64,000 bases of DNA from positions 62,001-126,000 of the forward strand of contig JACKBY010000003.1 of assembly GCA_020634335.1 (NCBI GenBank), read 5' to 3'. The stretch comes from Promineifilum sp. Its GTDB lineage: Bacteria; Chloroflexota; Anaerolineae; Promineifilales; Promineifilaceae. Under the pieces are notes generated by a model. It made no database searches. It saw nothing but the letters and a program-made list of their open reading frames with translations, and had not been told where the DNA came from. Both the position numbers and the translations under genes were made by a program. This document shows, one piece after another, positions 17,435 to 25,767 of this stretch; within the stretch, counting starts at the first letter, position 1, and each line of letters opens with the position of its first letter.

Positions 17435-18409
17435 GTGATCCAGTTCGCCATCGAAAAGGCCAACCGCGTCCTCGTCATTGCCCATGTGGACCCCGACGGC
17501 GATGCCATCGGCTCGTTGACTGCCGTAGGCCAGGGCTTGCAGCAACTGGGCAAGCGCGTCACATTGGCTTGCGACGACAATGTTCCCCCGCGCTTCCAGG
17601 GTTTGCCCCTGGCGGGCGAAGTCCGGCGCGCGCCGCGAGCCGATGTCCAATATGATCTGATTGTCGCCGTCGATTGCGCCGATGAATCGCGTATGGGCTG
17701 GGCCTATGAAAGCCTGCCGGAGCCGAAGCCGACGCTGGCCAACATCGACCACCACATCACCAACACCCGTTTCGGCGCATTCAACGTGATCGACCCCGCT
17801 GCCAGTTCTACAGCGGAGATCCTGCATCGATTCCTGAAGGAAATTGGCGTGGAGATGACTGCCGGCATCGCCGAGAGCCTGTTGACGGGCATCGTAACCG
17901 ACACGCTGGGCTTTCGCACGACGAACGTGACCGCGGCCACGCTGCGCGCGGCGGCCGAGCTGGTCGACGCCGGAGCCGACATCGCGGACATTTCCCTCCA
18001 CTCCCTTCACCAAAAACCCTTCAGCACCGCCAAGGTATGGGGCATCGGTCTGTCTCATATGGAGTTCGAGGACGGCCTGCTCTGGACCAGCATCTCGCGC
18101 GAGCAGATGCAGAGCGCCGGGCTGGAAGGCACCCCCAACAGTTCGGGCCTGGTCAATTTTCTGGTCGACGTTGACCAGGCATGCATGGGCGTCGTGCTGA
18201 GCGAGACGCTCGACGGCGACGTGCGCGTGACGATGCGCGCGCAACCGCCTTACAACGTGGCCGAGGTGGCCGTGCAATTCGGCGGCGGCGGTCACGCTCT
18301 GGCCGCCGGTTGCGCGCTCGATGGGCCGCTGGAACAGGCCGAAACGCGCGTCGTGGCTGCCTGTCACGAGGCCATTCGCCGTCAACGCGCCGCTGTCCCC
18401 ACCAAGTGA
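17435..18409 (+). CDS. nrnA: DHH-family phosphoesterase NrnA (oligoribonuclease / pAp phosphatase)
   Basis: Degrades very short RNAs and dephosphorylates 3',5'-pAp in the cytoplasm. 324 residues from GTG 17435, placed just after rbfA; the open frame runs further upstream only as overlap. DHH landmarks are complete: 'HVDPDGDAIGS' (~22), 'DCAD' (~80), 'DHHITN' (~108), 'GIVTDTLGFR' (~150) and the DHHA1 motif 'FGGGGHALAAG' (~290). Its stop overlaps the GTG of truB (GTGA). Position in a nusA-infB-rbfA operon is conserved widely. Confidence 0.93.
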   Translation: MIQFAIEKANRVLVIAHVDPDGDAIGSLTAVGQGLQQLGKRVTLACDDNVPPRFQGLPLAGEVRRAPRADVQYDLIVAVDCADESRMGWAYESLPEPKPTLANIDHHITNTRFGAFNVIDPAASSTAEILHRFLKEIGVEMTAGIAESLLTGIVTDTLGFRTTNVTAATLRAAAELVDAGADIADISLHSLHQKPFSTAKVWGIGLSHMEFEDGLLWTSISREQMQSAGLEGTPNSSGLVNFLVDVDQACMGVVLSETLDGDVRVTMRAQPPYNVAEVAVQFGGGGHALAAGCALDGPLEQAETRVVAACHEAIRRQRAAVPTK

Positions 18410-19284
18410 CCCCTTCCGGACTGCTGATCATCGACAAACCCGCCGGCCCCACGTCCCATGACGTGGTCGGCCGCGTGCGCCGGGCGGCCGGCACGCGCCG
18501 CGTGGGCCACGCGGGCACGCTCGATCCCCTGGCGAGTGGCCTGCTGTTGGTCGGTGTCGGCCGGGCCACGCGCCTGATCGAATATCTGGTCGGGTTGGAC
18601 AAAGTCTATGAGACGACGGTGCGTCTGGGGCGGGCGACGACGACCTATGACGCTGAGGGCGAAGTGGCCGCCGAAAAGCCGGTAACCGTCGATGAGGCGG
18701 CGATCCGCGCCGCGCTCGATGCCTTTCGCGGGCCCATTCACCAGCGCGTACCGCCCTTCTCGGCCGTCAAGCGCGACGGCCAACCGCTCTACAAACGGGC
18801 GCGACGGGGTGAGGCAATCGACCTGCCCGAACGAGAGGTGACGATTCATGCGCTGGACTTGTTGGCCTATGAGCCGCCCCTATTGACCTTGCGGATCGCT
18901 TCTTCCTCCGGCACTTATATTCGCTCGCTTGCGCACGATCTGGGGCAGGTGCTGGGCTGTGGCGGCCACGTGGATACCCTCCGGCGAACGGCCATCGGTC
19001 GTTTCACGCTGGCCGATGCCGTTGCGCTCGATGAGTTGACGCCGGCGTTGTTCCATGCACACCTCAGACCGCCGGAGGCGGCTGTCGGTCATCTGCCGCG
19101 CGTGATGTTCAACGCCGACGAGGCGCGGCTGCTGGGGCAAGGGCAGCGGCTGCCCGCGCCGGACGATGCGCCGCCGGGCGACGTGGCCGCTTTTGGCCCG
19201 GACGAGCGATTTATAGGGGTGGTGACGGGTGAGGCGGGGGAATGGCGCGCGCGAAAAATGATGAGCGCCGTGGCGGAGGAGTAG
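18406..19284 (+). CDS. truB: tRNA pseudouridine-55 synthase TruB
   Basis: Isomerises U55 in the T-loop of tRNAs. 292 residues from GTG 18406, which overlaps the nrnA stop by four bases; the reading frame runs upstream inside nrnA but similarity begins at 'SGLLIIDKPAGPTSHDVV'. The catalytic Asp is in 'GHAGTLDPLASGLLLV' (~44), with 'KVYETTVRLG', 'QRVPPFSAVKRDGQPLYKRAR' and the 'SSGTYIRSLAHDLG' motif following. A PUA-like C-terminal region is present. Confidence 0.95.
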   Translation: MTPSGLLIIDKPAGPTSHDVVGRVRRAAGTRRVGHAGTLDPLASGLLLVGVGRATRLIEYLVGLDKVYETTVRLGRATTTYDAEGEVAAEKPVTVDEAAIRAALDAFRGPIHQRVPPFSAVKRDGQPLYKRARRGEAIDLPEREVTIHALDLLAYEPPLLTLRIASSSGTYIRSLAHDLGQVLGCGGHVDTLRRTAIGRFTLADAVALDELTPALFHAHLRPPEAAVGHLPRVMFNADEARLLGQGQRLPAPDDAPPGDVAAFGPDERFIGVVTGEAGEWRARKMMSAVAEE

Positions 19285-19400
19285 GGCCGCAGAATCTGAC
19301 GGTGCCGGGACGGCCGGCAACGCGGAGACTCAGATCGGGCAAGCGGCTCGCTTTCCGGGGATATGGGATTAGATAGTTCATGCCGTCGTTGAGCCGCTTC

Positions 19401-19409
19401 TGATACAAT
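19401..19409 (+). promoter_or_regulatory. Possible extended -10 promoter of ribF
   Basis: TGATACAAT matches an extended -10 (TGnTACAAT) about 52 nt ahead of ribF, in the 176-bp gap after truB. No -35 at normal spacing is evident. It suggests ribF can be expressed apart from the nusA operon. No FMN riboswitch was recognised in the gap. Confidence 0.4.
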
Positions 19410-19460
19410 TCACTTGGCAACCGTAGACGAGACAGAACGGCGGCCACCAGCAGATAGCCT

Positions 19461-20390
19461 ATGACCCAATCCTTCATCCGCGTCACTCACCTGAGCGAGG
19501 TCGACCACAAACAGCCCACCTCCATCGCCATCGGTTCGTTCGACGGCGTCCACCGCGGCCATCAGGCGCTGCTGCAGCGCATGGTAGCCCAGGCGCGCAC
19601 CGCGGGCATGCGCACGGCCGCGCTCACCTTTTTTCCGCACCCGCGCCGCGTCCTGCACACGCTGCCGCCGCGATTCTACCTGACGACGCTGGATGAGCGC
19701 GTCCACCTGCTGGCCGAGCAGGGCATTGACCTGATCATCACCCACCCGTTTGACGACGAGGTGCGCCATATTCGCGCTGCCGATTTCGTCGATCAGCTCT
19801 TACGCACGCTTGACATGAAGCAATTATGGGGAGGCAATTTCGCCCTCGGCTATCAGCGCGAGGGAGACGTCCCCTTCCTGCGGCGACAGGGAGAGCTAAA
19901 GGGATTCACGGTGGAGACGCTGGAGGAGCCGGTGCTGCTGGGCGGGGAGATGGTCAGTAGTCGCCGCGTGCGCCGGGCGTTGGAGGCGGGTGACATGGAA
20001 GAGGTGACGGGCTGCCTGGGCCGCTACTTTGGCGTGCGCGGGCCGGTGGTGAAAGGCGACCAGCGCGGCCGGACGATCGGCTTTCCCACGGCCAACCTGG
20101 CGGTATGGGATGAGCTGCTGTTGCCGGGGAACGGGGTCTATGCGACCTACGCCTGGGTCGGCGGCAAGAAGCACGCGGCGGCGACCAACGTGGGCGTGCG
20201 GCCGACGGTCGATGGGCTGAAGCTGACCGTGGAGGCCCACATCCTCGACTTTGACGCGGACATATACGGCGAACAGGTGCGGCTGGAGTTCGTGCGGCTC
20301 ATCCGGCCGGAGATGAAGTTTAGCGGGTTGGACGAGCTGAAAGCGCGGATCGCGGCCGATGTGGCGGAGGTGAGGGGGGAGTTGCTGTAG
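19461..20390 (+). CDS. ribF: Bifunctional riboflavin kinase / FMN adenylyltransferase RibF
   Basis: Converts riboflavin to FMN and then FAD. 309 residues, the family's normal length. The N-terminal nucleotidyltransferase domain has 'GSFDGVHRGHQALL' (~27) and 'TFFPHPRRVL', plus the conserved 'SSRRVRRALEAGDME'; the C-terminal kinase domain has 'KGDQRGRTIGFPTANLAV' (~205) and 'GVYATYAWVGGKKHAAATNVG'. Ends the same-strand run after truB, where rpsO often follows in other bacteria but does not here. Confidence 0.95.
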   Translation: MTQSFIRVTHLSEVDHKQPTSIAIGSFDGVHRGHQALLQRMVAQARTAGMRTAALTFFPHPRRVLHTLPPRFYLTTLDERVHLLAEQGIDLIITHPFDDEVRHIRAADFVDQLLRTLDMKQLWGGNFALGYQREGDVPFLRRQGELKGFTVETLEEPVLLGGEMVSSRRVRRALEAGDMEEVTGCLGRYFGVRGPVVKGDQRGRTIGFPTANLAVWDELLLPGNGVYATYAWVGGKKHAAATNVGVRPTVDGLKLTVEAHILDFDADIYGEQVRLEFVRLIRPEMKFSGLDELKARIAADVAEVRGELL

Positions 20391-20436
20391 CGTGGCATGA
20401 TGACACCTTGCAATCCTGATTCTACAGGACACATTT

Positions 20437-21000
20437 CTACTTCTCGAACCGCGAAAACCGGGTTTGCAGGTCTTTGACAATATCACGAATCTCCTGCGAA
20501 TCGGAATCGCTCACAAACGGTGCCAATTCAACAAGAAGGGCTTCGACGTTGGGCCGGTAAGCGTGTAGCAACGTCGCCACGTCATTTTCATAGATGCCAA
20601 CTCGGGCGAAATCGCCTTGTCGATAGAGCGACGGCAGCGCATAGAGCTTGAGCAGGATGAGGCCTTCGACCGTCGCCGTCGTGATCGTGCTTTCGGCATA
20701 CACCACGGGTGATACGTGCTCTTGTCGCACAAAGGCGAAGAGTGGATTTTGGGTAAGCAGAATATCGACCTGCAATCCTTCAAATGTGCCGCGGGCAAAA
20801 TTTTCGTCGCGTTCCGTCAGTTCAATTTCGGGCAACCGTTCCAGAGAGGACAGCGCCATGATCAGGTCGATGTCCTGCGTATTGCGCCCCTCAACGTATT
20901 GCAGCAGCGCCACGCCGCCGACGAGCACGTAGTGAACTTGCCGCTCGTTTAGCAACGCGAAAAGGCGCTCAACCATAATCTTTAAATCATCATCGTTCAT
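20437..21000 (-). CDS. Nucleotidyltransferase-fold protein (AbiEii/DUF6036-like)
   Basis: 187 residues from ATG 21000; an alternative ATG at 21081 would add 27 residues without similarity. 'VHYVLVGGVALLQYVEGRNTQDIDLIM' (~20-45) carries the GG...R..(D)xD signature of stand-alone nucleotidyltransferases, and 'LQVDILL' supplies the third acidic residue. Such proteins occur as toxin-antitoxin components or chromosomal housekeeping genes. No partner gene of the AbiEi type is adjacent, so a toxin role is not supported. The 3' end overlaps a possible degenerate AGAAACCGG-type hairpin. Confidence 0.65.
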   Translation of the reverse strand: MNDDDLKIMVERLFALLNERQVHYVLVGGVALLQYVEGRNTQDIDLIMALSSLERLPEIELTERDENFARGTFEGLQVDILLTQNPLFAFVRQEHVSPVVYAESTITTATVEGLILLKLYALPSLYRQGDFARVGIYENDVATLLHAYRPNVEALLVELAPFVSDSDSQEIRDIVKDLQTRFSRFEK

Positions 21001-21137
21001 GCTCTGCCCACCCCAATTCTTTAGGTCGAAGATGATCCCGTTGCGGACGATTTCGCCGATGGCTAATGGCGGTTGATCCATGTGTTGATTATTTCACAGG
21101 CCCACACTGCGTGTACCTTCGGTCGCTTCCAGCCACA

Positions 21138-23309
21138 TCAATGGATCTGCACCGGATCCTTAATCGCTCCCCGATCAAACAGGTGCTCATCGTACCCTTC
21201 ATCCAATCCTTCCGGCGCGGTCGTCTTCTCGATCTTGATCGCCGTGTTCTTGTAGTCCGGTATTTTGGCCCGGTCGTCGATGCGATCCAGCGTCAGGAGG
21301 TTGGCCGCGGCCTCGGCGAAGTGGAAGGGGACGAAGACCGTGCCCTGAGGCGAGCGGCCGGTGACCAGCACGCGCAGGGTGATCGTCCCCCGCCGCGAGG
21401 AAACGTTGACCCAATCGCCGGTCACCAGCCCCAGCGCTTCCGCGTCGAAGGGGCTGATCTCGCATACCGCTTCGGGATAGACATCCTCCAGCCGCGAGCG
21501 GCCGGTCATGGTGCTGCCGCTCCAGTGATAGAGCACGCGGCCGGTGCTGAGGTTATACGGGTATTCGGCGTCGGGCTGCTCCGACTCCGTGCCGTATGCC
21601 ACTTCCCAGAACTTGCCCCGGCCGCGGGGGAACTCCTCGGCAAACAGAAAGGGCGTGCCGGGGTGGTCGAAGCTGGGGCAGGGCCAATGGACGCCGCCCT
21701 CGCGCTCGATGCGGGCATAGTCGATGCCCCAGAAGTCGGGCGTCACCCGGCGCATCTCCTCCCAGATTTCTTCCGGATGGCCGTAGTCGAATCCGGCCGA
21801 CATCTTGATGCCCAGCCGCGCTTCCACCCGGCGGCCGAGATCGGACAGGATGTCCCAGTCGGGCCGCGAGTTGCCGACCGGCGGCACGGCGGCGCGGCAG
21901 CGTTGCACGCGCCGGTCGGTGTTGGTGAAGGTGCCGTCTTTCTCGGCGAAGCTGGTAGCCGGCAGGATGACGTCGGCCATCGCGCCCGTCTCGTTGATGA
22001 AAATGTCCTGGCAGACGAGGAATTGCAGCTTCTCCAGCGCGGCGCGGGCGTGGTTCTGGTTCGGCTCGCTCATCATCGGGTTCTCCCCCAGGACGAACAT
22101 GGCCCGAATTTCCTCGGTGTAGCAGGCGTCGCACATTTCCGTGGCCGTCAGGCCGGGCGTCGGGCTCAGGTCCACGCCCCAGGTTGTCTGGAACAGATCG
22201 CGTACGTCGGGGTCGTCGACGCGCTGGTAGGCGGTGTAAACATTGGGCAGGCCTCCGCTGTCGGAGCAGCCCTGGACGTTGTTCTGGCCGCGCAGCGGGT
22301 TGAGGCCCGTGCCCGCCTTGCCGACATGGCCGCACATCAGGGCCAGGTTGACCAGCGACAGGGTGTTGTCCGTGCCGTGGGTGCTCTGGCTGACGCCCAT
22401 GCCCCAGTAGATGGCCGCCCGGTTGGCCCCCGCGTAGATGCGCGCCGCCTCGCGGATGGACTCGGCCGGCACGCCACTGACCGATTCGGCCCACTCCGGC
22501 GTAAATGATTCGAGCGATTCCAGATAGTCGTTGAAGCCCTCCGTGCGCTCGGCGATGAAATCGGGGTCGTAGAGTTCTTCCTTGACGATGGTGTGGGCCA
22601 TGGCCTGGAAGACGGCCACGTCGGTGCCGGGGTTTTGTCGCAGCCACAGTGTGGCGAAGTTGGTCATGTCGATGCGGCGCGGGTCGATGACGACGAGCTT
22701 GGCTCCGTTCTGGCGCACGGCGCGCTTCAGGAAGTTGGAGATGACGGGGTGGGTCTCGGTCGTGTTTGAGCCGGTGACGATGAACGCCTCCAGGTTTTCC
22801 ATCTCGGCGATGGAGTTGGACATGGCGCTGGAGCCGATAGATAGTTGCAGCCCCGTCACCGACCCGGCGTGACACAGGCGGGCGCAGTGGTCGATGTTAT
22901 TGGTTCCCATCAGGGCGCGAATGAACTTCTGAAAGACGTAGTTGTCCTCGTTGGTGGCCTTGGCGCTGGCGTAGCTGGCGACGGCGTCGCCGCCGTACTC
23001 GCGCACCACACGCACCAGTTCATCGGCCACCAGGTCGAGCGCCTCGTCCCAGGTGGCCTCGCGCCAGACGGGCGGAGCGCTGCGGCCTTCGTGGCGGTTA
23101 GTACGAATGAGGGGTGTCTTGACCCGGCCGGGATGCTTGACGTAGTCCGTGCCGAACCGGCCCTTGACGCACAGCATGCCATAGTTCGGCGCGGCGTCGA
23201 ACGGCGCTTCGACGGCGTAGATGTACTCATCTTTCACTTTCAGATGCATCTGGCAGCCCACGCCGCAGTAGGGGCAGGTGGTGCGGACGATTCGGTCGGG
23301 AACTATCAT
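21138..23309 (-). CDS. fdhA: Formate dehydrogenase catalytic subunit (molybdopterin, Cys form)
   Basis: Oxidises formate to CO2 at a Mo/W bis-MGD centre. 723 residues from ATG 23309, chosen for AAGGAG 7 nt upstream. The N-terminal [4Fe-4S] ligands are C12, C15, C19 and C47. The active-site position in 'RLCHAGSVTGL' is C146, so this is a cysteine rather than selenocysteine enzyme; no in-frame TGA occurs there. Molybdopterin-binding regions follow through to the C-terminal 'SRRGTITLRVLVTGRSPQGTVFVPFHF'. It lacks the fused 2Fe-2S domain, which is encoded separately at 24015-24725. Last gene of the minus-strand operon. Confidence 0.92.
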   Translation of the reverse strand: MIVPDRIVRTTCPYCGVGCQMHLKVKDEYIYAVEAPFDAAPNYGMLCVKGRFGTDYVKHPGRVKTPLIRTNRHEGRSAPPVWREATWDEALDLVADELVRVVREYGGDAVASYASAKATNEDNYVFQKFIRALMGTNNIDHCARLCHAGSVTGLQLSIGSSAMSNSIAEMENLEAFIVTGSNTTETHPVISNFLKRAVRQNGAKLVVIDPRRIDMTNFATLWLRQNPGTDVAVFQAMAHTIVKEELYDPDFIAERTEGFNDYLESLESFTPEWAESVSGVPAESIREAARIYAGANRAAIYWGMGVSQSTHGTDNTLSLVNLALMCGHVGKAGTGLNPLRGQNNVQGCSDSGGLPNVYTAYQRVDDPDVRDLFQTTWGVDLSPTPGLTATEMCDACYTEEIRAMFVLGENPMMSEPNQNHARAALEKLQFLVCQDIFINETGAMADVILPATSFAEKDGTFTNTDRRVQRCRAAVPPVGNSRPDWDILSDLGRRVEARLGIKMSAGFDYGHPEEIWEEMRRVTPDFWGIDYARIEREGGVHWPCPSFDHPGTPFLFAEEFPRGRGKFWEVAYGTESEQPDAEYPYNLSTGRVLYHWSGSTMTGRSRLEDVYPEAVCEISPFDAEALGLVTGDWVNVSSRRGTITLRVLVTGRSPQGTVFVPFHFAEAAANLLTLDRIDDRAKIPDYKNTAIKIEKTTAPEGLDEGYDEHLFDRGAIKDPVQIH

Positions 23310-23353
23310 GGTCGTTCTCCTTAACCAACTTTGCAACAAATCTGAACGGCAAG

Positions 23354-23950
23354 TCAGGCGGCCATTCCCAGAATTTCACTTGCACTCAAGCTAACATCGG
23401 TAATGGCAAGCGGCAACAGCGATTCGCCCGGAGCATAACGGGTTACGGTGCGGTAGCCATCTTGCTGCGGCTCGCGGTAGACCTCGATCTGCCGGGCCGA
23501 AAGATTGACGATCCAGTAATCCGCGATTCCTGCCGCGCCGTAGAGTTTGCTCCTGATCCGTTGATCGTATCTAAGGGATGAATCCGCTACCTCGTTGAGG
23601 AGCAGAGTGTCGTCTGACCCTGGGTATTGCTCTTTATAAAAGTCATTTTGAAACTGAAGGACAGCGACGTCGGGTTGGGGCAAACTCTTATCATCCAACT
23701 GTACAGGGTTTTGTACTCCTAAAATAACCTGTTTACCCAGTATGTTTGTCAGCAACCAAACCGATTGGTTCAAAGTTGATGTATGCGCGACATGGATCGG
23801 GCTCGTTTCAACGATCTCCCCCCAAAGCAACTCAACTCGGCTGTCCTCGCCAAGTAGGCTGGCCTCAACTATTCTTAGATATTCGCCCACCGAAAACCGG
23901 TGGCGGGTCAATTCGACCTGATTAGTTGGTTCCACAGCTTCGGCGATCAT
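23354..23950 (-). CDS. Uma2-family (DUF820) restriction-endonuclease-fold protein
   Basis: 198 residues of the Uma2 family, with a PD-(D/E)XK nuclease fold. Visible core: 'YLRIVEASLLGEDSRVELLWGEIV' at the start, 'LPQPDVAVLQ' (catalytic Asp) around residue 115, 'LLLNEVADSSLRYDQRIRSKLYGAAGIADYWIV' with the Glu and Lys positions, then a Val/Ser-rich end. The family is expanded in Chloroflexota and cyanobacteria and its role is not established. It sits between two formate dehydrogenase subunit genes in the same direction, 44 bp before fdhA, an odd place for a gene with no known link to formate. Confidence 0.85.
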   Translation of the reverse strand: MIAEAVEPTNQVELTRHRFSVGEYLRIVEASLLGEDSRVELLWGEIVETSPIHVAHTSTLNQSVWLLTNILGKQVILGVQNPVQLDDKSLPQPDVAVLQFQNDFYKEQYPGSDDTLLLNEVADSSLRYDQRIRSKLYGAAGIADYWIVNLSARQIEVYREPQQDGYRTVTRYAPGESLLPLAITDVSLSASEILGMAA

Positions 23951-24014
23951 GAGTCCTCACTTGCCGCACCGGAAGCGAAACGCGCGGCGATGCGTATACT
24001 ATACACGATAGGCA

Positions 24015-24725
24015 TCAATTCTCGGCGACCGGCTCTCTCCGCCGCTTTCCGCCCCGCCGCGTCTGCCGGAAGATGTCGTCCGGGTCGACGCCCTGCTCCA
24101 GCAAAAACTGCCGCTTGGGCTTCAGGGCGTTGGTGGGGCAGACGCCGACGCACTGGCCGCAGAAGACGCAGGTTGTGTCCATCATTCCATCGCCCTCGAA
24201 CGTGCCGATGAGGGTATGAAAGCCACGGCCGTCGAAACTGAGGGCAAACGTATATTGCGCGTCCTCGGCACAGACCTGCACGCAGCGCCAGCAGTTAATG
24301 CACTTGTTGTAGTCGCGCAGGTAAAATGGATTGTCGTCGTGGACGGGCGACTCGCGCCGCTCCATGCCGTCGAAGCGCTCTGTGTCGGCGTCGTATTCCA
24401 GCAGCAAATCCTGCAAGTGGGGGGCCTCGCTCAGGTCAATGGTCGAGTTCAGCATCTCCAGGATCGTCCGCCGGGCCGTCACCACGTCCTTGGTCTGCGT
24501 GTTGACGACCATGCCCTCGGCCACCGTCGTGACGCAGGCCGCCGCCTGTAGCCGCCGGCCGATGTCGACCGAGCACACGCGACACAACCCGTTGGCCGTC
24601 AGGTGCGGGTGGTAGCAGACGACCGGTATCTCGATGCCAATTGAGGCGGCCGCGTTCAAGATGGTTGTGCCCGCCGGCACGATGGCCGGCAAGCCGTCTA
24701 TGGTCAATGTCACCATATTTGTCAT
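24015..24725 (-). CDS. Iron-sulfur electron-transfer subunit of formate dehydrogenase (NuoG-N/HoxU-like)
   Basis: 236 residues that carry electrons between FdhA and the NuoEF-type diaphorase. A [2Fe-2S] ferredoxin domain has C37, C48, C51 and C64; a NuoG-like middle region with '[12 protein letters not shown]' follows. Two [4Fe-4S] clusters of the ferredoxin type are at '[11 protein letters not shown]' (~142) and '[19 protein letters not shown]' (~188). This is the N-terminal half of NuoG or of fused FdhA proteins made as a separate chain, as in HoxU. GGAG lies 8 nt before the ATG. Confidence 0.88.
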   Translation of the reverse strand: MTNMVTLTIDGLPAIVPAGTTILNAAASIGIEIPVVCYHPHLTANGLCRVCSVDIGRRLQAAACVTTVAEGMVVNTQTKDVVTARRTILEMLNSTIDLSEAPHLQDLLLEYDADTERFDGMERRESPVHDDNPFYLRDYNKCINCWRCVQVCAEDAQYTFALSFDGRGFHTLIGTFEGDGMMDTTCVFCGQCVGVCPTNALKPKRQFLLEQGVDPDDIFRQTRRGGKRRREPVAEN

Positions 24726-24757
24726 GCAACGTACTCCACATTTGGGCAGTGCTCAGC

Positions 24758-24857
24758 AGGTCCGTAAGTCAGTAGGTCAGTTTCACCGAGTCGGTAAGTC
24801 GTCGATTCACTGAGCCACTGACCCCCTGCCTCACTGATTTACTGCATCACTGATTAT
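24758..24857. repeat. GTCAGTA-type palindromic tandem element
   Basis: The left half repeats a GTAAGTC/GTAGGTCAG-like unit about every 8-10 bp (GTCCGTAAGTCAGTAGGTCAG... GTCGGTAAGTCG) and the right half repeats its complement (TCACTGAG, CACTGAC, CACTGATTTACTG, CACTGAT). The whole could fold as a long imperfect hairpin between fdhD and the iron-sulfur subunit gene. The last eight codons and stop of fdhD lie inside the right half. Confidence 0.65.
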
Positions 24858-25649
24858 CCTCTCCGGGTGCGTATACACCCGCATGCGATCCTGCCGCACA
24901 TAGGCCACAATCGTGATATTCCAGGCCTCGGCCAGGGCGACGGACAGAGACGTGGGCGAGGTACGCGAGCAGACGATGGGCGTCTCCAGCCGGCGCGCCT
25001 TGTTGATCATCTCGCTGCTGATGCGTCCACTGCTGAGCAGGATGCGATTCTGGGTCGAGATGCCCGCCAGCAGCGCCGCGCCTTGCAGCTTGTCAAGGCA
25101 ATTATGGCGGCCGATGTCTTCGACCTGTAAGAGGACGCGCCCGCCGCCCGAGGGATCGGGTTCGGCCAGCACGGCCGTGTGCACGCCCCGCGCCGATTGA
25201 TAGAGTTCCGCGCCCAGATGTAGCTGCTTCATCATGGTCGCCAACTGCTGCGGCGTGGCCCGCAATTCACTCGCCAGCGGTTCGTAGACGCCCGACAGAT
25301 CGTCGAACGTCAGCCCGCCGCCGCAGCCGGCAGTGATAATTGCCCGCCGCGGCCGCTCGAACGCCATATTGTGAAGCCACACATCCACGCATTCGCCGTT
25401 CTTGGAAGTATGGTGGGCGCGCACGTCGTCCAGCCCGTTGATGACACTCTCATTGTAGAGAAAGCCCAGGGCCAGCTCGGTCAGGTCGCGCGGCGTGCAC
25501 ATGAATGTCGCCAGCTCCAGGCCGTTCACCGAGACGCAGGCCAAAGCCTCGTCGATCACCAGCCCGTCGATCAACTGTGCGTCGTCGCCGTTGAAACTGA
25601 TGTAGTGTGCCGGGCGCACCCCGACGAGATCAAGCGCGTGCTCTGTCAT
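24831..25649 (-). CDS. fdhD: Formate dehydrogenase accessory sulfurtransferase FdhD
   Basis: Transfers sulfur from a cysteine desulfurase to the molybdenum cofactor of formate dehydrogenase; required for activity. 272 residues from ATG 25649 (a GTG six bases earlier is possible). Conserved parts include 'MCTPRDLTELALGFLYNE', 'LLQVEDIGRHNCLDKLQGAAL', 'LLSSGRISSEMINKARRLETPIVCSRTSPTSLSVALA'. The expected CxxC region reads ITAGCGGGLTF, so only one Cys of the pair seen in E. coli FdhD is present. The last codons come from a repeat element. Lies within the operon, between nuoEF and the iron-sulfur gene. Confidence 0.92.
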   Translation of the reverse strand: MTEHALDLVGVRPAHYISFNGDDAQLIDGLVIDEALACVSVNGLELATFMCTPRDLTELALGFLYNESVINGLDDVRAHHTSKNGECVDVWLHNMAFERPRRAIITAGCGGGLTFDDLSGVYEPLASELRATPQQLATMMKQLHLGAELYQSARGVHTAVLAEPDPSGGGRVLLQVEDIGRHNCLDKLQGAALLAGISTQNRILLSSGRISSEMINKARRLETPIVCSRTSPTSLSVALAEAWNITIVAYVRQDRMRVYTHPERIISDAVNQ

Positions 25650-25703
25650 AGTCACAATGCGATGTTCATTGAAAGATTCAATATAAAACGGCTACGGGTT
25701 CCA

Positions 25704-25767
25704 CAGACGATACGGATCAATTTAAACTCAATTCGTATGATCCGTTAAATCCGTAATTAATTGTCTG
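25704..25767. repeat. ATCCGT-type palindromic element at the 3' end of the NuoEF gene
   Basis: CAGAC (25704-25708), ACGGATCA, then TGATCCGT, ATCCGTA and GTCTG (25763-25767) form a nested inverted arrangement around an AT-rich centre. The stop codon and last codons of the NuoEF fusion (25757 onward) lie inside its right edge. Same unit type as at 1741, 36245 and 63057. Confidence 0.65.

Noticed and set aside
19285..19460. FMN riboswitch before ribF
   Set aside because: No RFN-type conserved core was recognised; only an extended -10 is visible.
20437..21000. Toxin of an AbiE-type toxin-antitoxin pair
   Set aside because: Only the nucleotidyltransferase fold is present; no AbiEi-like or HTH antitoxin gene is adjacent.
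21066..22508. 480-residue plus-strand frame
   Set aside because: Antisense to fdhA, which has complete iron-sulfur and active-site motifs.
22860..22885. Selenocysteine in the formate dehydrogenase
   Set aside because: The active-site codon encodes Cys146 (RLCHAG); there is no in-frame TGA at the site and no SECIS-like hairpin was needed.
24758..24857. CRISPR array
   Set aside because: Units are degenerate, ~8-10 bp, change orientation in the middle, and have no spacers; no cas genes are present.
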